Below are positions 1 to 8,899 of a stretch of 64,000 nucleotides of DNA, one piece after another (the stretch's first letter is position 1; each line of letters opens with the position of its first letter). Below the pieces are notes generated by a model. The model ran no database searches, had not been told where the DNA came from, and saw only the letters and a program-made list of their open reading frames with translations. Origin of the DNA: Pseudomonas akapageensis (GTDB lineage: Bacteria; Pseudomonadota; Gammaproteobacteria; Pseudomonadales; Pseudomonadaceae); NCBI RefSeq assembly GCF_011355085.1, contig NZ_VXCP01000002.1, positions 62,001 through 126,000 on the forward strand, in the 5' to 3' direction. Made by a program: the position numbers and the translations under genes.

Positions 1-2
1 TG

Positions 3-863
3 GCCCAGGCCGAGCGTGAGCAAGACTTCCAGGGCACTTTTGTCTACGAACGTAACGGTATCTTTTCGACCCACAGGATCTGGCACCGTGTTCAGGATGG
101 CAAGGTCATCGAGCGGCTGCTGCAACTCGATGGTTTGCCCCAGGAAGTGCTACGGGTCGACGGGAAAACCCAATGCGTGAGTGGGACGCTGGTTGCAGGT
201 GTCGGCAATACCCCTGATTCATCCGGTCGTTTGCTCGATCCCCTCAAACTGATGTCGTGGTATGACATCAAGACCGTGGGCGAGACGCGCGTGGCCGGCC
301 GTGAGGTGGATATCGTGTCGCTGAAGCCGCGCGATCAGCACCGATACGCCTTCGAGCTGCATCTGGATAAAGACACCGGTTTGCCCCTCAAGTCACTGCT
401 GATCAATGACAAGGGGCAACTGTTGGAACGCTTTCAGTTCACCGGGCTCAACACGCAAGCCGTGCCGACTGAGCAGGAGCTGAAGCCGAGCGACAACTGC
501 AAGGCTGTTGCCCAGGTTCCGCCGCAGGCAGCCGAAGCCCTGGCGAGCTGGCGCTCGGACTGGGTGCCGCCTGGCTTCGAACTGGTCAAGAGCTACGTGC
601 GCAAGGACCCGCAAACCAAGGCTACGGTCAGCAGCCTGATGTACGACGATGGTCTGGCGCGTTTCTCGGTATTCCTGGAGTCCCTTGACGGTGAATCAGT
701 GACTGATACCCGCGCCCAGCTCGGTCCGACCGTTGCCGTATCGCGGCATCTGACCACGCCAAAGGGCGACATGATGGTCACCGTGGTGGGCGAGATCCCG
801 ATCGGTACCGCTGAGCGCATAGCCCTGTCGATGCGCGCGCAAGACGTCCAGACCAAGCAATGA
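3..863 (+). CDS. mucB: MucB/RseB, periplasmic anti-sigma factor co-regulator (5' end cut off)
   Basis: The reading frame is open from base 3 and ends at 863. The visible 286 residues lack the signal peptide and the first part of the mature protein. The product resembles MucB (RseB), a periplasmic protein that binds the anti-sigma factor MucA, shields it from regulated proteolysis, and so keeps the envelope-stress sigma factor AlgU inactive. The early GTFVYER stretch and the C-terminal MucB/RseB domain with the VGEIP segment fit the family. The next gene is mucD, so this is the 3' end of an algU-mucA-mucB-mucD operon. No mucC lies between, as is known for P. putida-type genomes and unlike P. 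aeruginosa. The identification rests on sequence memory and synteny. Confidence 0.93.
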   Translation, partial: AQAEREQDFQGTFVYERNGIFSTHRIWHRVQDGKVIERLLQLDGLPQEVLRVDGKTQCVSGTLVAGVGNTPDSSGRLLDPLKLMSWYDIKTVGETRVAGREVDIVSLKPRDQHRYAFELHLDKDTGLPLKSLLINDKGQLLERFQFTGLNTQAVPTEQELKPSDNCKAVAQVPPQAAEALASWRSDWVPPGFELVKSYVRKDPQTKATVSSLMYDDGLARFSVFLESLDGESVTDTRAQLGPTVAVSRHLTTPKGDMMVTVVGEIPIGTAERIALSMRAQDVQTKQ

Positions 864-966
864 AGGGGGTGGGGTGATGCTTGCCGGTATGCGGTATTGT
901 ATGGCGCGAGGTCTGAAATGCCCGATCCGCGTCTGAGATGCTGACATGTTTGGTGAACATTACCGT

Positions 967-995
967 TTGCAAAATCGCCAAAATCTTTCTATAGG
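967..995 (+). promoter_or_regulatory. Candidate sigma-70 promoter in the mucB-mucD gap
   Basis: A TTGCAA hexamer at 967-972 is followed, after 17 bp, by TATAGG at 990-995. The layout fits a vegetative promoter with a transcript start near 1002. It could drive the candidate small RNA below or serve as an independent mucD promoter. I see no AlgU-type GAACTT/TCTGA promoter in this gap. Confidence 0.35.
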
Positions 996-1001
996 TCAGT
1001 C

Positions 1002-1097
1002 CCTACAGGGTCTGGCCTTGCTTGCTGTTGAAACATTAAAAAACAAGCCAATGCATGAAACCTGGTCGCAGCCTATTGCAGTGTCCGGGTTTTTTGC
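1002..1097 (+). ncRNA. Candidate small RNA or attenuated mucD leader
   Basis: The 282-bp gap between mucB and mucD contains a promoter-like pair (967-995) and, about 60 bp further on, a hairpin followed by six T's (1058-1095). Together they would bound a transcript of about 95 nt ending roughly 50 bp before the mucD start. A short interior stem (GCTTG with CAAGC) lies in the middle. An open frame covers the same bases but has no recognisable protein features. I cannot match it to a named RNA family. The alternative is a mucD 5' leader with a terminator-like element. Confidence 0.35.
1058..1095 (+). terminator. Terminator-like hairpin upstream of mucD
   Basis: AAACCTGG (1058-1065) pairs with CCGGGTTT (1085-1092) through one G-U pair. 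The loop is about 19 nt and a run of six T's lies at 1090-1095. It stands 50 bp before the mucD start, so it would end any read-through from mucB or a small RNA made from the gap. Confidence 0.45.
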
Positions 1098-1145
1098 GTT
1101 TTCTGGTCCCTATTGCTTAACCATGCTCGTTGCTACGGGAGCCGT

Positions 1146-2576
1146 ATGTTGATACCACGCTTGAAATCCTGCCTTCCTCTGTTTGCCGCCGTGCTGATGC
1201 TCGGTCAGGTGTTCACAGCCCAGGCCGAAGCCTTGCCTGATTTTACCGGTCTGGTCGAGCAGGCCTCGCCGGCCGTAGTGAACATCAGTACCAAGCAGAA
1301 GCTCCCCGATCGCAGCATTGCTTCACGGCAGATGCCGGATCTCGAGGGCTTGCCGCCGGCAATTCGCGAGTTCTTCGAACGCAACATGCCGCCGCAATCC
1401 CCGCGCACGCCGCGGGGGGATCGCCAGCGTGAAGCGCAATCACTGGGCTCGGGCTTCATCATCTCCGCCGATGGCTATGTGATGACCAACAACCATGTGA
1501 TCGCCGATGCTGACGAGATCCTCGTCCGTCTGTCCGATCGCAGCGAGTTCCCGGCCAAACTGGTCGGCACCGACCCGCGTACCGATGTGGCACTGCTGAA
1601 GATCGAAGGCAAGGACCTGCCGATCGTCAAGCTCGGCGATTCGGAGAAACTCAAGGTTGGCGAGTGGGTGGTGGCCATCGGTTCGCCGTTCGGCTTCGAT
1701 CACTCGGTCACCAAGGGGATCGTCAGCGCCAAGGGCCGTACCTTGCCAAACGACACCTATGTGCCGTTCATCCAGACAGACGTAGCAATCAACCCGGGTA
1801 ACTCCGGCGGTCCACTGTTCAACATGAACGGTGAGGTCGTGGGTATCAACTCGCAGATCTTTACCCGCTCCGGCGGCTTCATGGGCCTGTCGTTCGCCAT
1901 CCCGATCGATGTGGCGCTGGATGTGTCCAATCAGTTGAAGAAAGAGGGCAAGGTCAGTCGCGGTTGGCTGGGCGTCGTGATTCAGGAAGTCAACAAGGAT
2001 CTGGCTGAATCCTTCGGTCTGGACAAGCCGGCCGGTGCACTGGTCGCCCAGGTTCTGGAAGACGGTCCGGCGGCCAAGGGTGGCTTGCAGGTCGGCGACG
2101 TGATCCTGAGCATGAATGGTCAACCGATCGTCATGTCCGCAGACCTGCCGCACCTGGTTGGTGGTCTGAAGGAAGGTTCCAAGGCTAGCCTGGAAGTGAT
2201 CCGTGATGGCAAGCGCAAGACGGTGGACGTCACCGTGGGCATGCTGCCGGATGAAGACGAGGACATCGCTGCCAGTGCCGATGGTTCCGCGCGCAGCAGC
2301 AACCGCCTGGGTGTGGCCGTGGCTGACCTGACCGCCGAGCAGAAAAAGACGCTCGACCTCAAGGGAGGTGTGGTCATCAAGGAAGTGCAGGATGGGCCTG
2401 CCGCGATGATTGGCCTGCAGCCGGGCGATGTCATTACCCACCTGAACAACCAGGCGATTGGCGATGCGAAGGAATTCACCGAAATCGCCAAGGGGCTGCC
2501 GAAGAACCGTTCGGTCTCCATGCGCGTCCTGCGTCAGGGGCGCGCCAGCTTCATAACCTTCAAGCTGGCTGAATAA
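1146..2576 (+). CDS. mucD: MucD, periplasmic DegP/HtrA-family serine protease
   Basis: The 476-residue product has a signal peptide (about residues 1-28, ending in AQA), a trypsin-like protease domain and two PDZ domains. The catalytic triad is visible as His117 (TNNHVIA), Asp147 (RTDVALL) and Ser220 (NPGNSGGP). MucD degrades misfolded envelope proteins and limits AlgU activation. A longer in-frame start at 1113 exists, but ATG 1146 is preferred because GGGAG lies just upstream and because it places the hydrophobic signal sequence at the N-terminus. It follows mucB, separated by a gap with possible transcription signals of its own, and is closed by a strong terminator. Confidence 0.96.
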   Translation: MLIPRLKSCLPLFAAVLMLGQVFTAQAEALPDFTGLVEQASPAVVNISTKQKLPDRSIASRQMPDLEGLPPAIREFFERNMPPQSPRTPRGDRQREAQSLGSGFIISADGYVMTNNHVIADADEILVRLSDRSEFPAKLVGTDPRTDVALLKIEGKDLPIVKLGDSEKLKVGEWVVAIGSPFGFDHSVTKGIVSAKGRTLPNDTYVPFIQTDVAINPGNSGGPLFNMNGEVVGINSQIFTRSGGFMGLSFAIPIDVALDVSNQLKKEGKVSRGWLGVVIQEVNKDLAESFGLDKPAGALVAQVLEDGPAAKGGLQVGDVILSMNGQPIVMSADLPHLVGGLKEGSKASLEVIRDGKRKTVDVTVGMLPDEDEDIAASADGSARSSNRLGVAVADLTAEQKKTLDLKGGVVIKEVQDGPAAMIGLQPGDVITHLNNQAIGDAKEFTEIAKGLPKNRSVSMRVLRQGRASFITFKLAE

Positions 2577-2590
2577 GCCGACGAAAGGTG

Positions 2591-2620
2591 AAAAGGGCGG
2601 TCATTGACCGCCCTTTTTTT
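2591..2620 (+). terminator. Rho-independent terminator after mucD
   Basis: AAAAGGGCGGTCA and TGACCGCCCTTTT form a nearly perfect stem that runs into a T-tract at 2614-2620. It lies 15 bp after the mucD stop and ends the envelope-stress operon. Confidence 0.9.
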
Positions 2621-2647
2621 GTGTGTGGGTGGCGACCAAGCCAGAGC

Positions 2648-2724
2648 CTCGTTCCCACGCTCCGCGTGGGAATGCGACGCTGGAGCGTCTGACACTGCAT
2701 TCCCACGCAGAGCGTGGGAACGAG
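2648..2724. repeat. Paired inverted repeat of the GTTCCCACGC palindrome family
   Basis: Two 28-bp arms (2648-2675 and 2697-2724) are inverted copies of each other with a single mismatch. Each arm is itself a hairpin built on TTCCCACGC/GCGTGGGAA. The 21-bp spacer is unrelated. A single unit of the same family occurs at 37060-37088. This looks like a REP doublet (REPIN) of a kind common in Pseudomonas intergenic regions. Confidence 0.8.
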
Positions 2725-2760
2725 CAGCTGATGCTTCTGATGAAGGAAATGGTTGCACGC

Positions 2761-2790
2761 GTGACGGGTCAGGCGTCTTTCAGGTACAAT
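2761..2790 (+). promoter_or_regulatory. Probable promoter of the lepA operon
   Basis: GTGACG (2761-2766), an 18-bp spacer and TACAAT (2785-2790) resemble a sigma-70 promoter, 55 bp before the lepA start. It lies after the mucD terminator and repeat, where a new transcript would be expected to begin. Confidence 0.4.
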
Positions 2791-2844
2791 TCCCGGCTAT
2801 TTTTCGGTGGGCGTCCGTCCCGCAGCCTTTTTGAGTGTTGATCC

Positions 2845-4644
2845 GTGAGTGATTTGAGTCATATCCGCAATTTCTCCATCATCGCCCACATTGACCATGG
2901 CAAGTCGACGCTGGCCGACCGGTTCATTCAGATGTGCGGCGGCCTCGCCGAGCGCGAAATGGAAGCCCAGGTCCTGGACTCCATGGACCTCGAGCGTGAG
3001 CGCGGGATCACCATCAAGGCCCACAGCGTCACCCTGTATTACAAGGCCAGGGATGGTATCAACTACCAGCTGAACTTCATTGACACCCCGGGCCACGTCG
3101 ACTTCACCTATGAAGTCAGCCGGTCGCTGGCGGCCTGTGAAGGTGCACTGCTGGTGGTCGATGCCGGCCAGGGCGTGGAAGCCCAGTCCGTGGCCAACTG
3201 CTATACCGCCATCGAGCAAGGTCTGGAAGTCATGCCGGTGCTGAACAAGATCGACCTGCCGCAGGCCGATCCAGACCGCGTGAAAGAAGAAATCGAGAAG
3301 ATCATCGGCATCGATGCCACCGACGCCGTGACCTGCAGCGCCAAGACCGGCCTGGGCGTCGACGAAGTGCTCGAGCGCCTGGTGCACAGCATTCCTGCCC
3401 CGACCGGCAATATCGAGGATCCGCTGCAGGCGTTGATCATCGACTCCTGGTTCGACAACTACCTGGGCGTTGTTTCCCTGGTACGCGTGCGTCATGGCCG
3501 CGTGAAGAAGGGCGACAAGATCCTGGTCAAGTCCACCGGCAAGGTGCATCTGGTCGACAGCGTGGGTGTCTTCACCCCCAAGCACACCCAGACCGCTGAT
3601 CTGAAAGCCGGTGAAGTAGGCTTCATCATTGCCAGCATCAAGGACATTCACGGTGCGCCGGTAGGTGACACCCTGACCTTGAGCAGCACCCCCGACGTCG
3701 ATGTATTGCCGGGCTTCAAGCGCGTACAGCCGCAGGTTTATGCCGGCCTGTTCCCGGTCAGCTCCGACGACTTCGAAGACTTCCGCGATGCCCTGCAGAA
3801 GCTGACCCTGAACGACTCGTCGCTGCAATACCTGCCGGAAAGCTCCGACGCACTGGGCTTCGGTTTCCGTTGCGGCTTCCTCGGCATGCTCCACATGGAG
3901 ATCATCCAGGAGCGCCTGGAGCGCGAATACGACCTGGACCTGATCACCACCGCACCGAGCGTTATCTTCGAAGTCAAATTGAAGAACGGTGAGACGATCT
4001 ACGTCGATAACCCGTCCAAATTGCCGGATGTTTCTTCGGTCGAGGATTTCCGCGAGCCGATCGTGGCTGCGACGATTCTGGTGCCGCAGGAACACCTGGG
4101 TAACGTCATTACCCTGTGTATCGAAAAGCGTGGCGTCCAGCGCGACATGCAGTTCCTCGGCTCTCAGGTGCAGGTCCGCTATGACCTGCCGATGAACGAG
4201 GTGGTGCTGGACTTCTTCGACCGTCTGAAGTCCACCAGTCGCGGTTATGCGTCCCTGGACTACCATTTCGATCGCTACCAGTCGGCCAACCTGGTCAAGC
4301 TGGACGTGCTGATCAACGGTGACAAGGTCGACGCCCTGGCGCTGATCGTGCACAAGGACAATGCGCACTACAAAGGTCGCGCTCTGACCGAGAAAATGAA
4401 GGAACTGATACCGCGGCAGATGTTCGACGTGGCAATCCAGGCCGCCATCGGCGGGCAGATTGTGGCGCGGACCACTGTCAAGGCGCTCAGAAAGAACGTA
4501 CTGGCCAAATGCTACGGTGGTGACGTCAGCCGTAAGCGCAAGCTTTTGGAAAAGCAGAAGGCCGGTAAGAAACGCATGAAGCAAGTGGGCAACGTGGAAA
4601 TTCCACAAGAAGCCTTCCTTGCCGTGCTCAGGTTGGATAGTTAG
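2845..4644 (+). CDS. lepA: LepA / elongation factor 4, ribosome-associated GTPase
   Basis: The 599-residue product has the length and architecture of EF4: GTPase domain, EF-G-like domains II, III and V, and the LepA-specific C-terminal domain. GTPase motifs are clear: AHIDHGKST (G1), DTPGHVDF (G3), NKID (G4) and SAKTG (G5). EF4 acts on translating ribosomes under adverse ionic conditions and affects initiation. The start is GTG at 2845, with no better ATG that keeps the [19 protein letters not shown]-terminus. It heads the operon with lepB 5 bp downstream. Confidence 0.97.
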   Translation: MSDLSHIRNFSIIAHIDHGKSTLADRFIQMCGGLAEREMEAQVLDSMDLERERGITIKAHSVTLYYKARDGINYQLNFIDTPGHVDFTYEVSRSLAACEGALLVVDAGQGVEAQSVANCYTAIEQGLEVMPVLNKIDLPQADPDRVKEEIEKIIGIDATDAVTCSAKTGLGVDEVLERLVHSIPAPTGNIEDPLQALIIDSWFDNYLGVVSLVRVRHGRVKKGDKILVKSTGKVHLVDSVGVFTPKHTQTADLKAGEVGFIIASIKDIHGAPVGDTLTLSSTPDVDVLPGFKRVQPQVYAGLFPVSSDDFEDFRDALQKLTLNDSSLQYLPESSDALGFGFRCGFLGMLHMEIIQERLEREYDLDLITTAPSVIFEVKLKNGETIYVDNPSKLPDVSSVEDFREPIVAATILVPQEHLGNVITLCIEKRGVQRDMQFLGSQVQVRYDLPMNEVVLDFFDRLKSTSRGYASLDYHFDRYQSANLVKLDVLINGDKVDALALIVHKDNAHYKGRALTEKMKELIPRQMFDVAIQAAIGGQIVARTTVKALRKNVLAKCYGGDVSRKRKLLEKQKAGKKRMKQVGNVEIPQEAFLAVLRLDS

Positions 4645-4649
4645 GTCCT

Positions 4650-5504
4650 ATGTCTCTAAATTTCCCGCTGTTGTTAGTCATCGCTGTAGCCGTTTGCGGT
4701 CTGCTGGCCTTGCTCGACCTGGTGATCCTGGCGCCTCGTCGGCGCACGGCGATCTCCAACTATCAGGGCAGCGTCAGCCAGCCCGAGATGGCGGTGCTCG
4801 AGCGGTTGAACAAGGAGCCGTTGCTGGTCGAGTACGGCAAATCGTTCTTTCCGGTGCTGTTCATCGTGCTGGTACTGCGCTCGTTCCTGGTCGAACCCTT
4901 CCAGATCCCGTCGGGATCGATGAAGCCGACCCTGGAAGTAGGCGACTTTATCCTGGTGAACAAGTTCTCCTACGGTATTCGTCTGCCGGTGATCGACAAA
5001 AAGGTCATCGAAGTCGGTGACCCGCAGCGTGGCGACGTGATGGTGTTTCGCTACCCCAGCGACCCGAACGTGAACTACATCAAGCGTGTCGTGGGCCTGC
5101 CGGGCGATCAGATTCGCTACACCAACGACAAGCGCCTGTTCGTCAATGGCCAGTCGATTGCCGAGCAGTTGGTCGGTAGCGAGCCTGGCACCCTGGGCAG
5201 CGCCGAGCTGTACCAGGAGAAACTGGGCGCGGCGGAGCACCTGATCCGCAAGGAAATGAGCCGCTACCGCATGCCACCCGATCAGCAATGGGTAGTGCCG
5301 GCCGGTCACTATTTCATGATGGGTGACAACCGCGACAACTCCAACGACAGCCGTTTCTGGGATGACCCGCGGATTCCAAAGAATCTGCTGGGCATGGTTC
5401 CGGACCAGAACATCGTCGGCAAGGCCTTCGCTGTCTGGATGAGCTGGCCGGAGCCGAAACTGAGCCACTTGCCGAACTTCTCGCGAGTGGGTCTGATCAA
5501 GTAA
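4650..5504 (+). CDS. lepB: Signal peptidase I
   Basis: The 284-residue inner-membrane protease removes signal peptides from secreted preproteins. Two N-terminal membrane segments (about 5-28 and 64-81) precede the periplasmic catalytic domain. The catalytic dyad is Ser90 (PSGSMKPT) and Lys145 (YIKRVVGLPGD), and the conserved GDNRDNSNDSR box follows. Spacing to lepA is 5 bp, so the two are co-transcribed. A moderate hairpin lies just past the stop. Confidence 0.97.
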   Translation: MSLNFPLLLVIAVAVCGLLALLDLVILAPRRRTAISNYQGSVSQPEMAVLERLNKEPLLVEYGKSFFPVLFIVLVLRSFLVEPFQIPSGSMKPTLEVGDFILVNKFSYGIRLPVIDKKVIEVGDPQRGDVMVFRYPSDPNVNYIKRVVGLPGDQIRYTNDKRLFVNGQSIAEQLVGSEPGTLGSAELYQEKLGAAEHLIRKEMSRYRMPPDQQWVVPAGHYFMMGDNRDNSNDSRFWDDPRIPKNLLGMVPDQNIVGKAFAVWMSWPEPKLSHLPNFSRVGLIK

Positions 5505-5512
5505 GACCACAA

Positions 5513-5545
5513 CGGCGCTGTCCTGGGACAGCGCCGAATGCTTTT
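5513..5545 (+). terminator. Hairpin after lepB, weak terminator or attenuator
   Basis: CGGCGCTGTC (5513-5522) and GACAGCGCCG (5527-5536) form a perfect 10-bp stem with a 4-nt loop. It is followed by AATGCTTTT rather than a clean T-run. Because rnc-era-recO lie downstream in the same direction, it more likely tunes read-through or processing than ends the transcript. Confidence 0.4.
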
Positions 5546-5557
5546 CTGGCATAGGCT

Positions 5558-5772
5558 GTGATTATCAGGTCGGTCGACTTCGATGGCTTCACAGCTTCCG
5601 CCGTATGGGCCCACGGCCCAACAGCCTTCAGGATCCTGATTTGAATAATGCGTTAAGCGTGACGGTGGCGGGGACTTCGGTCCCGACCTCCTTGAAAGTA
5701 CAAAAGTGTGAGCCCCGGTTCATCGATCCGGTGGTGAAATTCGACCACGAAATGCGCGTGGGTACATTGTGA
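5558..5772 (+). pseudogene. Degenerate DUF4845 gene remnant between lepB and rnc
   Basis: In related Pseudomonas a small membrane protein of about 125 residues (DUF4845) is encoded between lepB and rnc. Only about 265 bp separate the two genes here. The frame that ends with TGA at 5770-5772 keeps a family-like C-terminus (DLNNALSVTV..., then [11 protein letters not shown]). It overlaps the rnc GTG by GTGA, as the intact gene would. Upstream the similarity shifts to another frame (VIIRSVDFDG from 5558), which stops at 5642. The N-terminal membrane segment cannot be found. A 55-codon frame from ATG 5611 could still be translated and couple to rnc. I infer deletion plus frameshift; sequencing error is the alternative. 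Confidence 0.55.
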
Positions 5773-6458
5773 GCGTTTCCTTGAGCCGTCTCGAGCGTCA
5801 GCTCGGCTATACCTTCAAGGACCAGGAACTGATGGTCCTGGCCCTGACTCACCGCAGCTTCGCCGGACGCAATAACGAGCGCCTGGAGTTCCTCGGTGAT
5901 GCCATTCTCAACTTCGTTGCCGGCGAGGCGCTGTTCGAGCGCTTTCCCCAGGCACGCGAAGGCCAGCTGTCGCGTTTGCGCGCCCGCCTGGTGAAGGGCG
6001 AGACCCTGGCCCTGCTGGCCCGCGGTTTCGACCTGGGCGAGTACCTGCGCCTGGGCTCCGGCGAATTGAAGAGCGGTGGTTTTCGCCGCGAATCGATCCT
6101 GGCCGATGCCCTGGAAGCGCTGATCGGTGCCATCTATCTGGATTCGGGCATGGAGACGGCACGTGATCGCGTGCTGTCCTGGCTGGCCAACGAGTTCGAA
6201 AGCCTGACGCTGGTCGACACCAACAAGGATCCCAAGACGCGCCTGCAGGAATTTTTGCAGTCGCGGGCTTGCGAATTGCCCCGCTACGAAGTGGTGGATA
6301 TTCAGGGTGAGCCCCATTGCCGGACGTTTTTCGTCGAATGTGAAATCACCCTGTTGAACGAAAAAAGCCGAGGTCAGGGTGTGAGCCGCCGTATCGCCGA
6401 ACAGGTGGCGGCCGCAGCAGCACTGATAGCCCTGGGCGTGGAGAATGGCAATGACTGA
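5769..6458 (+). CDS. rnc: Ribonuclease III
   Basis: The 229-residue product has an N-terminal RNase III catalytic domain with the signature ERLEFLGDA (residues 37-45, with the acidic metal ligands) and a C-terminal double-stranded RNA-binding domain (from about residue 155). It processes rRNA precursors and cleaves structured mRNAs and sRNA duplexes. The start is GTG at 5769, overlapping the stop of the DUF4845 remnant as GTGA, so translation may depend on coupling. Its 3' end overlaps the era start region, indicating a tight rnc-era pair. Confidence 0.96.
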   Translation: MSVSLSRLERQLGYTFKDQELMVLALTHRSFAGRNNERLEFLGDAILNFVAGEALFERFPQAREGQLSRLRARLVKGETLALLARGFDLGEYLRLGSGELKSGGFRRESILADALEALIGAIYLDSGMETARDRVLSWLANEFESLTLVDTNKDPKTRLQEFLQSRACELPRYEVVDIQGEPHCRTFFVECEITLLNEKSRGQGVSRRIAEQVAAAAALIALGVENGND

Positions 6459-7353
6459 TACAAACGTAACCCGCTGCGGCTATGTCGCCATCGTCGGCCG
6501 TCCCAACGTGGGCAAGTCCACGCTGCTGAACCATATTCTCGGGCAGAAGCTGGCGATTACCTCGCGCAAGCCCCAGACCACTCGGCACAACATGCTCGGG
6601 ATCAAGACCGAGGGTGATATCCAGGCGATCTACGTCGACACCCCCGGCATGCACAAAAGCAACGAGAAAGCCCTCAACCGCTACATGAACAAGACCGCCT
6701 CGGCGGCGTTGAAAGACGTCGATGTGGTGATCTTCGTCGTGGACCGTACCCGCTGGACCGAAGAGGACCAGCTGGTGCTCGATCGCGTGCAGTATGTTCA
6801 GGGCCCACTGATCCTGGCGATCAACAAGACTGATCGGATCGAGGAAAAAGCCGATCTGATGCCGCACCTGGAGTGGTTGCAGCAGCAGTTGCCGAACGCT
6901 GAAATCGTGCCGATTTCGGCGCAGCAGGGGCACAACCTCGACGTGCTGGAAGGCCTGATTGCCAAGCACCTGCCGGAAAACGATCACTTCTTCCCGGAAG
7001 ACCAGATCACCGACCGCAGCAGCCGCTTTCTGGCCGCCGAACTGATCCGCGAGAAAATCATGCGTCAGTTGGGCGCTGAACTGCCCTACCAGATCACCGT
7101 CGAGATCGAAGAATTCAAGCAACAGGGCAAGACGCTGCACATCCACGGCCTGATCCTGGTCGAACGCGATGGTCAGAAGAAGATCATCATTGGCGACAAG
7201 GGCGAGCGGATCAAGCGCATCGGTACCGAAGCGCGCAAGGACATGGAGCTGCTGTTCGACTCCAAGGTCATGCTCAACCTCTGGGTCAAGGTCAAGGGTG
7301 GCTGGTCCGACGACGAGCGCGCCCTGCGTTCGCTGGGCTACGGCGACTTGTAA
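6451..7353 (+). CDS. era: GTPase Era, 16S rRNA / 30S assembly factor
   Basis: The 300-residue product has a GTPase domain with GRPNVGKS (G1), DTPGMHK (G3) and NKTD (G4). A C-terminal KH domain follows, with [11 protein letters not shown], which binds the 3' end of 16S rRNA. Era is needed for 30S subunit maturation. Two in-frame ATGs exist at 6445 and 6451. I choose 6451 because the GGAG at 6440-6443 is then 7 bp away, whereas it sits almost on top of 6445. The start lies inside the end of rnc (overlap of 8 bp). Confidence 0.97.
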   Translation: MTDTNVTRCGYVAIVGRPNVGKSTLLNHILGQKLAITSRKPQTTRHNMLGIKTEGDIQAIYVDTPGMHKSNEKALNRYMNKTASAALKDVDVVIFVVDRTRWTEEDQLVLDRVQYVQGPLILAINKTDRIEEKADLMPHLEWLQQQLPNAEIVPISAQQGHNLDVLEGLIAKHLPENDHFFPEDQITDRSSRFLAAELIREKIMRQLGAELPYQITVEIEEFKQQGKTLHIHGLILVERDGQKKIIIGDKGERIKRIGTEARKDMELLFDSKVMLNLWVKVKGGWSDDERALRSLGYGDL

Positions 7354-7362
7354 TACCTGGCT

Positions 7363-7384
7363 TGCCCGGCGCTTTAGCCGGGCA
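7363..7384 (+). other. Hairpin between era and recO
   Basis: TGCCCGGC (7363-7370) and GCCGGGCA (7377-7384) form a perfect stem without a following T-tract. It fills most of the 66-bp gap and may stabilise or process the operon mRNA. Confidence 0.35.
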
Positions 7385-7419
7385 GGCAACCCCCTCCCCA
7401 TCGCTGTCAGCGAGATTCC

Positions 7420-8103
7420 ATGAGTCAGCCCGTCGCTCAACCGGCCTATGTCCTGCACAGCCGGGCCTACCGCGAAAGCAGCGCGCTGGTGGACTTTCTT
7501 ACACCCCAGGGTCGATTGCGCGCGGTATTGCGCTCGGCGCGCGGCAAGGCCGGAACCTTGGCGCGGCCGTTCGTTCCCCTGGAAGTCGAGTTCCGCGGGC
7601 GTGGCGAGCTGAAAAATGTCGGCCGCATGGAGAGCGCGGGGCTCAGCCTCTGGCTCAACGGCGACGCCTTGTTCAGCGGCCTCTATCTCAATGAGCTGCT
7701 GATACGCCTGCTGCCCGCCGAAGACCCGCTGCCCGCGCTGTTCGATCACTATGCCGCGACGCTGCAGGCCCTGGCCGCCGGGCTTGCGCTCGAGCCGTTG
7801 CTGCGCTCCTTCGAATGGCGCCTGCTCGATGAGCTGGGCTATGGCTTTGCCCTGGATGCTGACATCAACGGTGATCCGCTGGCCGAAGAGGGGTTGTATC
7901 GCTTGCAGGTGGACGCCGGCCTTGAGCGTGTCTATCTGTTTCAGCCCGGGCTGTTCAAGGGGCAGGAGCTGCTGGCGATGGCCCAAGCCGACTGGAGCGC
8001 CCCCGGCGCCTTGTCGGCAGCCAAGCGATTGATGCGCCAGGCCCTGGCCGTGCATCTGGGTGGGCGCCCATTAGTCAGCCGGGAACTGTTCCGAAAGCCT
8101 TGA
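7420..8103 (+). CDS. recO: DNA repair protein RecO
   Basis: The 227-residue product matches RecO in length and in its N-terminal OB-fold ([21 protein letters not shown]). An alpha-helical C-terminal domain follows. RecO acts with RecR to load RecA onto SSB-coated single-stranded DNA in the RecF pathway. The era-recO-pdxJ order is the standard gammaproteobacterial arrangement. ATG 7420 is the natural start. Confidence 0.94.
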   Translation: MSQPVAQPAYVLHSRAYRESSALVDFLTPQGRLRAVLRSARGKAGTLARPFVPLEVEFRGRGELKNVGRMESAGLSLWLNGDALFSGLYLNELLIRLLPAEDPLPALFDHYAATLQALAAGLALEPLLRSFEWRLLDELGYGFALDADINGDPLAEEGLYRLQVDAGLERVYLFQPGLFKGQELLAMAQADWSAPGALSAAKRLMRQALAVHLGGRPLVSRELFRKP

Positions 8104-8145
8104 GCTCGTCGTATGCTGTAGCGCTCAATCTTCAGGAGAGTTTCC

Positions 8146-8889
8146 GTGACCACTAGCAACCGCATTCTTCTTGGCGTCAACATCGACCACGTGGCTACCC
8201 TGCGCCAGGCCCGCGGTACGCGCTACCCTGACCCGGTCAAGGCGGCACTGGATGCTGAAGAGGCGGGTGCCGATGGCATCACCGTGCATCTGCGTGAAGA
8301 CCGTCGGCATATCCAGGAACGCGATGTCCTGGTCCTCAAGGACGTGCTGCAGACCCGCATGAACTTCGAAATGGGCGTCACCGAAGAGATGATGGCGTTC
8401 GCCGAGCGCATTCGCCCGGCGCATATCTGCCTGGTGCCGGAGACCCGTCAGGAACTGACTACCGAAGGTGGCCTGGACGTGGCCGGGCAGGAAGCACGCA
8501 TCAAGGCGGCGGTAGAGCGCCTGTCGTGTCTGGGATCGGAGGTTTCCCTGTTCATCGATGCCGACGAGCGTCAGATCGAAGCCTCGCGCCGCGTGGGTGC
8601 CCCGGCCATCGAGTTGCACACCGGCCGTTATGCCGATGCGCACACCCCGGCCGAAGTTGCCGAAGAACTCAAGCGTGTGGCCGATGGCGTAGCGTTCGGG
8701 TTGGCCCAGGGCTTGATCGTCAATGCCGGTCACGGCCTGCACTACCACAACGTCGAAGCCGTGGCCGCCATCAAGGGCATCAACGAGTTGAACATCGGCC
8801 ATGCGCTGGTGGCTCACGCGCTGTTCGTCGGCTTCAAGTCGGCGGTCTCGGAGATGAAAGCGTTGATCCTGGCTGCCAGTCGCGGCTGA
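8146..8889 (+). CDS. pdxJ: Pyridoxine 5'-phosphate synthase
   Basis: The 247-residue TIM-barrel enzyme condenses 3-amino-2-oxopropyl phosphate (1-amino-acetone 3-phosphate) with 1-deoxyxylulose 5-phosphate to give pyridoxine 5'-phosphate, the last ring-forming step of vitamin B6 synthesis. Family landmarks are [17 protein letters not shown] near the N-terminus, [18 protein letters not shown], and [12 protein letters not shown]. The start is GTG 8146, with AGGAG 8-12 bp upstream. It lies 42 bp after recO. Confidence 0.97.
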   Translation: MTTSNRILLGVNIDHVATLRQARGTRYPDPVKAALDAEEAGADGITVHLREDRRHIQERDVLVLKDVLQTRMNFEMGVTEEMMAFAERIRPAHICLVPETRQELTTEGGLDVAGQEARIKAAVERLSCLGSEVSLFIDADERQIEASRRVGAPAIELHTGRYADAHTPAEVAEELKRVADGVAFGLAQGLIVNAGHGLHYHNVEAVAAIKGINELNIGHALVAHALFVGFKSAVSEMKALILAASRG

Positions 8890-8899
8890 GCCTGACGCA

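Noticed and set aside
946..1152. Possible 68-codon protein in the mucB-mucD gap, perhaps a mucC remnant
   Set aside because: No similarity to MucC that I can see, no ribosome site, and the frame contains a terminator-like hairpin.
2797..4608. Open frame of 603 codons antisense to lepA
   Set aside because: It is a shadow of lepA created by high third-position GC. The translation is rich in His, Val, Gln and Asp without domain features.
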